Positions 9,261-17,554 of a stretch of 64,000 nt of DNA are shown piece by piece (position 1 is the stretch's first letter; the number at the start of each line of letters is the position of its first letter). The stretch covers positions 744,001 to 808,000 of the forward strand of contig CAVXYY010000005.1 in assembly GCA_963766195.1 (NCBI GenBank), given 5' to 3'. Source of the stretch: JAHEFT01 sp963766195. Its GTDB lineage: Bacteria > Pseudomonadota > Gammaproteobacteria > Xanthomonadales > SZUA-36. The translations under genes were made by a program, and so were the position numbers. The notes beneath the pieces were generated by a model. That model had not been told where the DNA came from. It was given only the letters and a program-made list of their open reading frames with translations, and ran no database searches.

Positions 9261-10337
9261 TCAAATTTTCAACGCCGCGGCAAGTTCAGGATGAGGACTG
9301 GTGCCTGGATTGTTCCTGACCATCCACGTCATGCCATTGTCCAGTTCCCCGCCATAAAAGCGTTCAAGTTCCCGGTAGGCCTCTTGTCTTTTTTGCACGC
9401 TGAACAGCTGTCCGGCGTTTTTTGCATCAATGAATCGCCGGTCGCTGCTTACAATCTCATCAATTTGTGTGGATGGAATGCCCAGGTCCAGAAATCGGTT
9501 GGCGGCACGCAATGTCTCGAGCGGATCGGCAATCAACCGCTCTCCATAGAGTGAGGCCAGCACATTTCTTGCTTCAAAAAACTGAAGCGTTTGCTCTGCC
9601 TGTGCAATTTGCAACCGCCACAGGGTCAGGATGATTTTCAGATCGGTCATTTGTATCGTGTCCGTCAGCCTGAGATTTGCCAGGTGGGGAAAATCACAGC
9701 GGATCAGGTCAAACATTGCCCGCACGGTATGTTTTGCTGTTTCACCTTTTTTCAGCGTTGACAGCATGAAGTTTCTGGCATCGGTATACATCAGCAGAGA
9801 TTTTCCGAAACCCGTGATCTGCAGCAACTCAGCAATAATGTTATTCACTGAGTTAACGGGCTTTATCATCAGTTTCTCAGATGGTCCGGCATGTTTCTGT
9901 AACAGCAGTAAAGCCAGTTTTGGCCAGGAGCGGTAGTCCAGAGCAGTTGTTCTCGACCGCCACTGCAGGCGTTTTGCATTTGCCGCATCCAGCAGCAACT
10001 GGGGCTCGCGCAGACAGACACTGACGCCGTCCACATCCAGGCACCGCGATAAAAACGTGGAAGCACAAAACGCCGTATGAAAAATAAACCGTGTAGGGTT
10101 CTCGACCAGTCGGGTGCCAGGCGCATTCAGCAAGTGGATCAACTCGGAAAGTGGCACGCTAATGAATTTTCGATCAGGGTCGATAAATTCTTTGCTGAGC
10201 GAATTGGCCCGGCGAATTTCACTGCGTTCAATCGGTAAAAACTCCACGTTTTCTGTATCGAAATTGAATTTGTACGCAAGGTATTTTGAACTGTTGATCA
10301 CGTCTTTCACGGCAGGCTGCTCTTTGACTTCTCGCAT
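9261..10337 (-). CDS. Sulfotransferase-like P-loop protein
   Basis: This 358-residue protein contains FIFHTAFCASTFLSRCLD near residue 85, a variant of the sulfotransferase 5'-phosphosulfate loop that normally binds PAPS. Further sulfotransferase-like features are an REP motif soon after (CLREPQLL) and a long helical C-terminal half. There is no signal peptide, so it would act in the cytoplasm. The start lies 5 bp after the rhombosortase stop with almost no Shine-Dalgarno, so translational coupling is likely and the gene probably belongs to the same operon. I do not know its acceptor. The family also includes members with no demonstrated activity. Confidence 0.65.
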   Translation of the reverse strand: MREVKEQPAVKDVINSSKYLAYKFNFDTENVEFLPIERSEIRRANSLSKEFIDPDRKFISVPLSELIHLLNAPGTRLVENPTRFIFHTAFCASTFLSRCLDVDGVSVCLREPQLLLDAANAKRLQWRSRTTALDYRSWPKLALLLLQKHAGPSEKLMIKPVNSVNNIIAELLQITGFGKSLLMYTDARNFMLSTLKKGETAKHTVRAMFDLIRCDFPHLANLRLTDTIQMTDLKIILTLWRLQIAQAEQTLQFFEARNVLASLYGERLIADPLETLRAANRFLDLGIPSTQIDEIVSSDRRFIDAKNAGQLFSVQKRQEAYRELERFYGGELDNGMTWMVRNNPGTSPHPELAAALKI

Positions 10338-10342
10338 TCGAT

Positions 10343-10969
10343 TCAGGTCGAATACTCGTTCACGCCAACCGGCTTGTCAATCGATGCGCCGGATACCATG
10401 CCGTAAGGCCAAGGGAGCCAACTGCCGAATACTCCGACGATCAGCAACAGGCCGCCAGCCAGGCCGGCGGCATGTGACCAGGCAAAAGGCGGCCAGTCAA
10501 TGTGTGTGAACAGCGATGTACCCAGAATGACTTCAACTACGACTTTCGTGATACTGCCGCAGGCGACGACAATCACCAGCCACGACCGGGTGGCTCGCCA
10601 TTCCAGCCAGATTGCCACCACGAGCAGGGCGTTCAGCACACCCGAAAGGCCGCAATAGAATTCCAGCTGAGCAAGAGGAGTCATCAACAGAAGACTGACC
10701 GAAGCGATGCCAGTGGCGAGCGCCATGCACAACAGGGTGCGCGATCGTTGTTCAATCAGCGTGCCCAGAACCATTAGACCCAGGCAGTTCCACACGAGGT
10801 GATCCGGGTCCGAATGCATGAAATGTCCGGTGATGATCCGCCATGCCTCGCCGTGTGCGATATTTCCGGCACTGAAATACAACATTGCCTGGTCCGGCAC
10901 CAGGAAGTACAAACCGACAAGCGTCATCAACAGGCTCGAGGTCAGAAAAGGAATTTGGTGAATGGTCAT
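10343..10969 (-). CDS. rrtA: Rhombosortase (rhomboid-family GlyGly-CTERM peptidase)
   Basis: Rhombosortases are rhomboid-like intramembrane serine proteases that cut GlyGly-CTERM tails of exported proteins at the inner membrane. The 208-residue protein has about six membrane helices. It shows the family motifs GEAWRIITGHFMHSDPDHLVWN, split here as GEAWRIITGHFMHSD followed by HLVWN, then the catalytic serine in CGLSGVLNALL (Ser109) and the histidine in FAWSHAAGLAGG (His166). It lies directly downstream of a gene whose product ends with a GlyGly-CTERM tail, the arrangement expected for a dedicated pair. The gene name is used by analogy with the Vibrio family. Confidence 0.88.
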   Translation of the reverse strand: MTIHQIPFLTSSLLMTLVGLYFLVPDQAMLYFSAGNIAHGEAWRIITGHFMHSDPDHLVWNCLGLMVLGTLIEQRSRTLLCMALATGIASVSLLLMTPLAQLEFYCGLSGVLNALLVVAIWLEWRATRSWLVIVVACGSITKVVVEVILGTSLFTHIDWPPFAWSHAAGLAGGLLLIVGVFGSWLPWPYGMVSGASIDKPVGVNEYST

Positions 10970-10986
10970 GGCATTGTCCCCGCAGG

Positions 10987-11010
10987 CCGGGCAGCCCGAA
11001 GGCTGCCCGG
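10987..11010 (-). promoter_or_regulatory. Intercistronic hairpin with UUCG tetraloop
   Basis: The 10-bp GC-rich arms CCGGGCAGCC and GGCTGCCCGG enclose a four-base loop that reads TTCG on the transcribed minus strand. UUCG loops are unusually stable. It lies between the stop of the VIT/VWA gene and the start of the rhombosortase gene and has no T-tract. It could stabilise the upstream mRNA end or reduce read-through, giving more substrate than protease. Confidence 0.65.
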
Positions 11011-11016
11011 ATAACT

Positions 11017-13059
11017 CTACGTGGCAGAACCTCGCGAATGGAAACGCAGCGCCAGCAAGGGGAGCAATAGCACCAGCATCCAGGGGCCGAATGCACCGCC
11101 ACCATTGCCATGGCTGGCGCGGGCGTTCGAATACATCGGCTGGCTGGAGTCCACGCGATTGTCACGCACGCCCTGCAGCGTCCGCTGCTGTCTTGCCAGT
11201 TGTTCCTTTTCGATGCGGTCGCGGTTGAGGCGTTCGATGCCAATTTCATCAAACCGTTCATCACGCAGCACAATCATCGAGGTATGCCCGGTGACGAGTC
11301 CGTTTTGCACGGCGAGGTCGGTGATTGCCTGTTCAATGTCCGCACCTCCCTCGAAATAATCCAGCCGGTTTTGCAGATCCTCGATCTTTGCAAAAGCCCA
11401 GATTCGCTCAAGCTCGGGGTGCAGCGTCGAGACTTCCGGGAAATAGAAATTTGTCGAGTAGCTGGTTTTCCGGCCTGATGCCTTGCCGTCAACGTTGACG
11501 CTTGCCGCACCGGCTCCCCAATAGTGGCCGACCACGATCAATTGCTGGCCGCGGTACAGGCTGCCGATGCGTTCCGGGCTGAGATCGCCGACCCGGACGC
11601 CCGAAAAGCGGACGTCGATATCATGCAAGGCCTCATGGGTAAGCCGTGATGTGGCTTCGAGCAACTTGCCCGCGATGTCGTCGCTGTTGGAAATATTCAT
11701 CGCAAACCCGTTGGAAACATGGGTCATGCTTTCCAGCAGCGGCCGGTTGGCGCTGTTTCCCATGACAAAGGTGAACAGCCTCACGTCACGGCTTTCGAGT
11801 AAATCGAGGAAGTCCTTTTTTTCGGTATATCCCAGGTTTGCGACGCCATCGGTCACCAGGACCAGGGCGCTGCTGCGATCCGCATCCAGCGACTGCATGC
11901 CCAGATCAAGTCCGGCATACAGGTTGGTGCCATTGTTCGGGCGGCATTTTTCCAGCGTCCGGATATAGTGCTGGATCACCTCGGGTTGTGCGTATTCAAA
12001 TCCCGCGGTGATCTCGCGGGCCCGGTCATTGAACAACACGATCCGGAAGCGGTCGTCCGGATTCAGGCTGGCAAGGCCCTTGTTGACGCCTTCGACCAGG
12101 CTCTGAAACTTGCCTTCCATCGAACCCGACAGGTCGAGCACGAATACCCAGTCCCTGCCTTCGGTGATGGGCGCCAGGTCGTCGCCCGGAGTAATCGTCA
12201 TCATGAACGTGCCCTGGTCTCCCGCCTGTTCCCTGAAGGCGACCATTTCAACCGAACCGGGCAATCCCAGCGCCTGTCGCCAGTAAACAACGATATCCTG
12301 GTCAAGCCGGTGCACTGCGGTCGTCGCGGGTTCGGGGCCGGATCCTTCCTGGTTAACAACCGCTTCGTTGGCCAGCGAAACCTGCCATTCGAATTCCGAC
12401 AGCTTCTGAATAACTGCCTGCGGATGCTGCGGCAGCCTGAACTCGTCGATCGGCCAGGAAGAACGGAATGTCAGGTCAAAGCTGAAGCGCTCCTGAACCG
12501 CATCCTGGTAGGTCCAGAAGGACAGCTTTTCCTCGTCTACCCCGCCTTCTTCCAGCGGGTAAACATATCGTCCGATAGAGGAATCAACGTGCGCGGGCTG
12601 GATGTAGCTTAAACGGATGCGCACGTCCTGTCCGGCGCGGACCGGGTAAACGGCAATCTCGAACGTTTTGTAACCGTCCTGTGCTACCAGGGCGGCTTCC
12701 CGGCCCGCTTGCTTTTCCGCCTCGTAAACGTCCCGGGCTTGCTCTTTTTCAAGCACTTCACCGGTAACCGCTTGTCCGTCTATCCAATAGGTGAATTCGC
12801 CGACGGCGGCTTTCTCCGGCACCGGAAAGGAGTAAATGGCTTCCAGGTCGGCGTTGTTGGGGTTGCTGAATACCTGCTCGATACTGGTCACGGCATAGCC
12901 GTCTTCGACCACGACGTTGACGTGGTGCTCCCGGATTTCGAGCGGTGGCAGGTTCGAGCCGGTTGGCGTCATCAGTCCGGCCGCGTGACTCGCCGGACTC
13001 CAGGCAGTCATCAGGCACAATGCAATGCAGCCCAGGACGATCTGTTTGAAAGTTCTCAT
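11017..13059 (-). CDS. VIT/VWA-domain surface protein with GlyGly-CTERM tail
   Basis: The 680-residue exported protein starts at ATG 13059 (GGAG upstream) with a signal peptide ending near SHAAG. A VIT domain covers about residues 35-170 and a von Willebrand factor A domain about 285-460, with the MIDAS motif DLSGSMEG. The C-terminus reads GNGGGAFGPWMLVLLLPLL followed by ALRFHSR: a glycine-rich recognition motif (Gly653-655), a membrane helix and a basic end. That is a GlyGly-CTERM signal. The domain order matches the marine proteobacterial family that is usually paired with a sortase, but here the neighbour is a rhombosortase. The protein is probably processed at the inner membrane and displayed or secreted; its ligand is unknown. 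Confidence 0.88.
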   Translation of the reverse strand: MRTFKQIVLGCIALCLMTAWSPASHAAGLMTPTGSNLPPLEIREHHVNVVVEDGYAVTSIEQVFSNPNNADLEAIYSFPVPEKAAVGEFTYWIDGQAVTGEVLEKEQARDVYEAEKQAGREAALVAQDGYKTFEIAVYPVRAGQDVRIRLSYIQPAHVDSSIGRYVYPLEEGGVDEEKLSFWTYQDAVQERFSFDLTFRSSWPIDEFRLPQHPQAVIQKLSEFEWQVSLANEAVVNQEGSGPEPATTAVHRLDQDIVVYWRQALGLPGSVEMVAFREQAGDQGTFMMTITPGDDLAPITEGRDWVFVLDLSGSMEGKFQSLVEGVNKGLASLNPDDRFRIVLFNDRAREITAGFEYAQPEVIQHYIRTLEKCRPNNGTNLYAGLDLGMQSLDADRSSALVLVTDGVANLGYTEKKDFLDLLESRDVRLFTFVMGNSANRPLLESMTHVSNGFAMNISNSDDIAGKLLEATSRLTHEALHDIDVRFSGVRVGDLSPERIGSLYRGQQLIVVGHYWGAGAASVNVDGKASGRKTSYSTNFYFPEVSTLHPELERIWAFAKIEDLQNRLDYFEGGADIEQAITDLAVQNGLVTGHTSMIVLRDERFDEIGIERLNRDRIEKEQLARQQRTLQGVRDNRVDSSQPMYSNARASHGNGGGAFGPWMLVLLLPLLALRFHSRGSAT

Positions 13060-13164
13060 GACATGTTCTCCATGCTGTTGGTGGGTAAGGGTTATCCCGG
13101 CAGGGGATTCCCGGCTTACGAAACCATCGTGGAGGCCTATGCCATATTGCGCAACCAAGATAAG

Positions 13165-13207
13165 TAAAGTCGCACTTTAATGATATCAAGGTATTAAAAT
13201 ATAATAC
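13165..13207. promoter_or_regulatory. Two AT-rich palindromes upstream of the VIT/VWA operon
   Basis: TAAAGT-CGC-ACTTTA (13165-13179) and GTATTA-AAATA-TAATAC (13191-13207) lie about 105 bp upstream of the surface-protein start and just beyond the 3' end of the XRE regulator gene. Both look like operator half-site pairs and may bind that regulator. This is an inference from position and symmetry only. Confidence 0.4.
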
Positions 13208-13217
13208 TTTATGGTGT

Positions 13218-13964
13218 TTAATCGATCGTTGCTGACTTGACCAACGGTTGAAACAGGCCGTATTGCCAACCCCGCATCGCCAGGACCAGGGTAGTGCCCT
13301 GGCGCTGATCCAGGTCCAGGGCCGCATCGTCGTTGTTCAGAAGATCGAATTCCCTGGCCAGGCGTTTCAGTTTGCGTTGAAACTCGGCGTTGCTCTGGGC
13401 CGATAACATACCGTTCAGCACAATCAGGCATTCGTCATCACGACTGAATCGTGTATTGAAAAACTCCTGGCTGATTTTTTTTTGAAAGAATGCCTGGATC
13501 GGCCCGTTTTCGCGCCAGCTGAAATTGGGAGCCACCAGCAGCCTGATCCGGTTCCCGGGTAAGAGTTCGATAACTTTGAGGCGGTCAAGCCTGGCCAGGT
13601 GCCGCACACATTCAGTGTCGCGGATATTGAAGAACGACAGAATATCATCCATGGTCCAGCGGTTGAGCACACACACCGTGATCAGGGTCAGGGTGACATC
13701 GCCGGTAATTTCTTTTTCCTGTTCGACCGTCAACTGTTGCAGGCGCTGCTGTTGCTCGTTCATCAGCTGCACCAGGTCGGTGATTTCAATATTCATCATG
13801 TGACAGACCTGGTCCAGGCGATCCAGGGAGAAACTCTGTTTCGAAAAGAGGCGTTTCACGCTGGCTTCGGTCAAACCAAGCTCAATGGCAACGTCGGCAT
13901 AGGTTTTTCCATGCGCCTTCAGGGCCGTCTTGAGCGTCTTGATGAGTTCGCGGGTCTGCGCCAT
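13218..13964 (-). CDS. XRE-family helix-turn-helix transcriptional regulator
   Basis: The 248-residue protein has an N-terminal helix-turn-helix (YADVAIELGLTEASVKRLFS, about residues 22-41) of the XRE/Cro type, then a region of about 170 residues without a recognised enzyme domain. Its middle part (WTMDDILSFFNI to LLPGNRIRLLV) suggests a second winged-helix fold. The family is common in marine Gammaproteobacteria, and its targets are not known to me. It is upstream of the VIT/VWA operon on the same strand with palindromes between, so it may control that operon, itself, or both. Its own upstream region (13965-14043) also contains short palindromes such as ACTTA-CTCCA-TAAGT. Confidence 0.8.
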   Translation of the reverse strand: MAQTRELIKTLKTALKAHGKTYADVAIELGLTEASVKRLFSKQSFSLDRLDQVCHMMNIEITDLVQLMNEQQQRLQQLTVEQEKEITGDVTLTLITVCVLNRWTMDDILSFFNIRDTECVRHLARLDRLKVIELLPGNRIRLLVAPNFSWRENGPIQAFFQKKISQEFFNTRFSRDDECLIVLNGMLSAQSNAEFQRKLKRLAREFDLLNNDDAALDLDQRQGTTLVLAMRGWQYGLFQPLVKSATID

Positions 13965-14043
13965 GACTTACTCCATAAGTACTATGAATCTATACCATTA
14001 TGTTGGTATTAAGTGATCATTACTCATGTAGTAGTAAAATGCA

Positions 14044-15372
14044 CTACTCAGTGTCGGCTTGTTCTTTTCCAAGCAAATAGCACTGGGAAACATTGTCCAG
14101 GACGATGCGCTCGATCGGAATTACGTCCTGGCGGCCGATGGACGGAATATCATAGGTGATGGTGCCTGCGTTGCAGGTGCTGAACTCCAGCGTCACCTCC
14201 CCGATCGGCCCGGTCACGGGTCTGGGTTCCGGTGAGTCGAAGACTCCCCCGGAAGTCATATGGATATCCAGCCACGCGATGTTGTCTTCATAAACGCCTT
14301 GTGCAGTGAGCCAGCGGTGTCCGGGTTCTCCCAGCAATGCGGTCACATCATCGGGTGGGCGCTCCGTATCGTAGGTGAACCACGCCATGAACAGCTGTTT
14401 GATCACCGGGAATGCGGTGATCAGGAAACCCTGGCCAGCCGTTTCCGGGTTGAACCAGGCATCGTTCAGGCCCGGGTTGATTTCAGCCAGGGGCACATCG
14501 CCCAGAATGGCATTCACCGATTCGCATTTTTCGGAATTATTCTCAATGATCGCATAGGTGCCAATGTCCGGAATGCCGGCTACCCCGGGACCCGGGCCCG
14601 GTTCATAGTCGTCGATCGGATCAATGAGCCTGACAATGCCCTGGCAGTCCGCCAGCATGGGATTCCAGCTGATCTCGAACCAGAGATCCACGGTTTCCAG
14701 GCTGGAGAGTCCACTGATTTCAGCGAGGCTGACATTATTGACGATACCCAGTGCGCCAGCGCTGTTCAGATGTTCCAGGCCGTTCAGATCGGTCAGGGAG
14801 TGATTGGCCGCGATATGAAAAATTGCACCTACCTGTTCGAGGTTTGAAAGGCCATGGACGTTGGATAAAGAGTCATTAAGATGAATGATCAACGCTCCCG
14901 CCAATCCGGTCAGCGAAGAGAGGCCATCGAGGTTGCGCAAGGCCGGATTGCGTGAAATCTCGATTTTATATATGGGATCAATGGTTACCATGGAGAGCGA
15001 TGACAGGCCGTCTATATTGGTCAGGACGTTGTTGTCATTCATGAGTAAATCACCTGCGACAGAAGTCAGCGATTCCAGGCCGTCCAGGTTTTCCAGGGTT
15101 TTGTTGCCGCTGATATCCAGCAAACCACCAGCCACTTTGACCAGACCGGAGAGGCCGGCGAGACTGGTGATATCTTCACCCCTGACGCTCAATGTACCTA
15201 TGGTGTCACAGGGTCCGTGAAGGGCCTGAAAATTATCGACCTCGAGCTGGCTGCTCAGCGTGATATCCATCGGGGCACAGTGCTGGTCGGCAGCGAGTGC
15301 GGGGAAGGAAAGGGCAAAAACAGAAAATGCCGCGGATAACGCCACGGCCTGAATGCGAAATTGCGTCGCCAT
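14044..15372 (-). CDS. Secreted leucine-rich-repeat protein with C-terminal GQGF-type domain
   Basis: I chose ATG 15372 because AGGAGC lies 7 bases upstream. The 442-residue product has a signal peptide ending near PALAAD. Residues about 60-250 are irregular leucine-rich repeats of the receptor-L type, with recurring NLDGLSSLT-like units (SLAGLSGL, NLDGLESL, NIDGLSSL, NVHGLSNL, DLNGLEHL). The C-terminal 130 residues contain NDAWFNPETAGQGFLIT, MAWFTYDTE, GHRWLTAQG and DIPSIGRQDVIPIERI. I recognise this as a domain found repeatedly at the C-termini of secreted Wenzhouxiangella- and Xanthomonadales-type proteins. It is likely extracellular or outer-membrane associated. Binding partner and role are unknown. 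Confidence 0.75.
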   Translation of the reverse strand: MATQFRIQAVALSAAFSVFALSFPALAADQHCAPMDITLSSQLEVDNFQALHGPCDTIGTLSVRGEDITSLAGLSGLVKVAGGLLDISGNKTLENLDGLESLTSVAGDLLMNDNNVLTNIDGLSSLSMVTIDPIYKIEISRNPALRNLDGLSSLTGLAGALIIHLNDSLSNVHGLSNLEQVGAIFHIAANHSLTDLNGLEHLNSAGALGIVNNVSLAEISGLSSLETVDLWFEISWNPMLADCQGIVRLIDPIDDYEPGPGPGVAGIPDIGTYAIIENNSEKCESVNAILGDVPLAEINPGLNDAWFNPETAGQGFLITAFPVIKQLFMAWFTYDTERPPDDVTALLGEPGHRWLTAQGVYEDNIAWLDIHMTSGGVFDSPEPRPVTGPIGEVTLEFSTCNAGTITYDIPSIGRQDVIPIERIVLDNVSQCYLLGKEQADTE

Positions 15373-15477
15373 GACAAAGCTCCTGAAAAGCCAGGAATCG
15401 ATCTTCATATTGCGCCGGTTCAGGAAATTCCACGATGACGCATGTCAGTGGGTTCGCCGGATGGCGTACAATTGCGC

Positions 15478-17361
15478 ATGCCATTTCTCAAGCTTGACAA
15501 GGTTTATTTGCACTACGGCACCCACGTGTTGCTGGATGGCGTTGATTTCGCCATGCGCAGGGGCGACCGCATCGGATTGCTCGGCCGCAATGGCGAAGGC
15601 AAGACCACCCTGCTCAAGGTCATCAACGGCGAAATCATTCCGGAAAGCGGTGAACGCTGGGTGCGTCGGGGTATAAGGATCGCTTACCTGGACCAGTCCC
15701 TGCCGCCGGCCGATGAACAGGATGTTTTCGATGTGGTGGCCCACGGACTGGCCGGGGTTGGCGACCTTTTGGCGCAGTACCACCACGCGATCCTCGAGGG
15801 TGACATGCAGGCCATGGAAAGGGTTCAGCATGATCTGGAAGCCAAGGATGGCTGGCGCATGCAACAACGGGTTGAAACCGTGATCAGCCAACTGCAATTA
15901 CCCGGCGAGGCCAGCATGGCCACCCTGTCAGGCGGTTGGCGCCGCCGCGTGGCACTGGGCCAGGCGCTGGTCAGTGAACCGGATATCCTGCTGCTGGACG
16001 AACCCACCAATCACCTGGATATACCCGCCATCGAATGGCTGGAGAAACAACTGCAGGGATACAACGGCATTGTCATGTTCATCACTCATGACCGCGCCTT
16101 CCTGCAACAGGTGGCCAATAGCATCGTGGAACTTGACCGCGGGCGTTTGACCCGGTGGGAAGGCGACTACGAGGGCTTCCTGGCGTTTCGGGAGCAGCAA
16201 CTGGAAGCCGAGGAACGCGAAAACGCGTTGTTCGATAAACGGCTGGCTGATGAAGAAAAATGGATCCGCCAGGGCATCAAGGCGCGGCGGACCCGGAATG
16301 AAGGCCGGGTCCGCGCCCTCAAGGCCATGCGGGAAGAGCGCCGGCAGCGCCGCGACGTGACCGGCCGGGCGGATTTCGGCATGGAATCGGCGGAGCGGTC
16401 GGGCAAGCGGGTCGTGGAACTCGAGCATGTCAGCAAGAGCTACGAGGGCCGGAAAATCATCGATGACTTCAGCACCCTGATAAAACGTGGTGACCGCATC
16501 GGCATAGTGGGGGCAAACGGCGCCGGCAAATCGACCCTGATCAAGATTTTGCTGGGAGAGCTGAAACCTGACTCCGGTAAGGTGACGTCCGGCACGAAGC
16601 TGGAAATCGCCTATTTTGACCAGCAGCGGGCCCACCTGGATCCTTCGAAGAACCTGATCGACAATGTCTGCGGCGGCCAGGATTTCATCGAAATCAATGG
16701 CCGGAAAAAGCATGCCATTTCCTACCTCGGAGAATTCCTTTTTGCCCCGGACCGGGTCCGCATGCCGGTCAGTGCGCTTTCCGGAGGGGAGCAGAACCGG
16801 GCCATCCTGGCCAAGCTGTTCAGCAAGCCGGCCAACCTGCTGGTGCTGGATGAGCCCACCAATGACCTGGACGTGGAAACGCTGGAACTGCTGGAAGAAA
16901 TTCTGCTCGATTTTGACGGAACGGTTTTGCTGGTCAGTCACGACCGCGAATTCATGGACAACGTGGTAACCAGCATTTTCGTACTGGAGGGGGAAGGCCG
17001 GGTCGCCGAGTACGTCGGTGGTTACAGCAGCTGGGCGCAGAAAGGCGGCAAGCTGGTGAACCTGGAGCAGCAGGTGGACAAGGCGCCGGAACCGGAGCCT
17101 GTTGCCAAACCGGCGGTCCAGCCTGCGGCCCGGAAGGAAAAGCCGGCCAAGTTGTCGTACAAGGATAAAAGGGAGCTGGAAACTTTGCCGGGCGTTATTG
17201 ACCAGCTGGAGCGCCGGCAGGAAGAATTGGCGGCTGCAATCTCAGAGCCCGGCTTCTACCAGCAGGATCACGAAGCCACCCAGCGCGTCATTACCGACCT
17301 GGCAAAAATACGTGCTGACCTGGAAGCCGCATATGCCCGCTGGCAGGAACTGGAAGGTTAG
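15478..17361 (+). CDS. uup: ABC-F family ATPase Uup
   Basis: The 627-residue protein has two ABC ATPase domains and no membrane segment, the ABC-F layout. Walker A motifs are GRNGEGKTTL and GANGAGKSTL, signature motifs are LSGGWRRRVALG and LSGGEQNRAILA, and both Walker B regions carry DEPTNHLD or DEPTNDLD. A charged C-terminal coiled coil of about 80 residues (KLSYKDKRELETLPGVIDQL onward) is the DNA-binding Uup extension that separates it from EttA and YheS. Uup acts on stalled ribosomes or in suppressing transposon precise excision; the exact role is debated. The ATG at 15478 matches the family start. The gene is divergent from the LRR protein gene. Confidence 0.92.
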   Translation: MPFLKLDKVYLHYGTHVLLDGVDFAMRRGDRIGLLGRNGEGKTTLLKVINGEIIPESGERWVRRGIRIAYLDQSLPPADEQDVFDVVAHGLAGVGDLLAQYHHAILEGDMQAMERVQHDLEAKDGWRMQQRVETVISQLQLPGEASMATLSGGWRRRVALGQALVSEPDILLLDEPTNHLDIPAIEWLEKQLQGYNGIVMFITHDRAFLQQVANSIVELDRGRLTRWEGDYEGFLAFREQQLEAEERENALFDKRLADEEKWIRQGIKARRTRNEGRVRALKAMREERRQRRDVTGRADFGMESAERSGKRVVELEHVSKSYEGRKIIDDFSTLIKRGDRIGIVGANGAGKSTLIKILLGELKPDSGKVTSGTKLEIAYFDQQRAHLDPSKNLIDNVCGGQDFIEINGRKKHAISYLGEFLFAPDRVRMPVSALSGGEQNRAILAKLFSKPANLLVLDEPTNDLDVETLELLEEILLDFDGTVLLVSHDREFMDNVVTSIFVLEGEGRVAEYVGGYSSWAQKGGKLVNLEQQVDKAPEPEPVAKPAVQPAARKEKPAKLSYKDKRELETLPGVIDQLERRQEELAAAISEPGFYQQDHEATQRVITDLAKIRADLEAAYARWQELEG

Positions 17362-17362
17362 A

Positions 17363-17520
17363 GGCCTGTAACAGCTGAATCGAAAGCATATCACTCGGCC
17401 CGCTGGCGCCTGGCTTGGTCTTCACTCGGCCAATAGCTATGGCTATTAACCTCGTTCCAGACCGGCGTCAGCCACCACCATTCCTTCGCGATCCCTCTTC
17501 CGCTTTAGCTGTTACAGGCC
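17363..17520. repeat. Inverted-repeat element, MITE-like
   Basis: A 158-bp non-coding block is bounded by perfect 14-bp inverted repeats, GGCCTGTAACAGCT at 17363-17376 and AGCTGTTACAGGCC at 17507-17520. Inside, CACTCGGCC occurs twice and AATAGC-TATG-GCTATT forms a small palindrome. It fills almost all the space between the convergent uup and DUF481 genes. It has no open frame and fits a miniature inverted-repeat element or a dispersed intergenic repeat. No clear target-site duplication is visible. Confidence 0.65.
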
Positions 17521-17554
17521 ACTGGCAGCCTGTCGTGCTCGGCGCAGCGGTTCT

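Noticed and set aside
15928..16941. 337-residue minus-strand frame opposite uup
   Set aside because: It is a shadow of the ABC-F gene.
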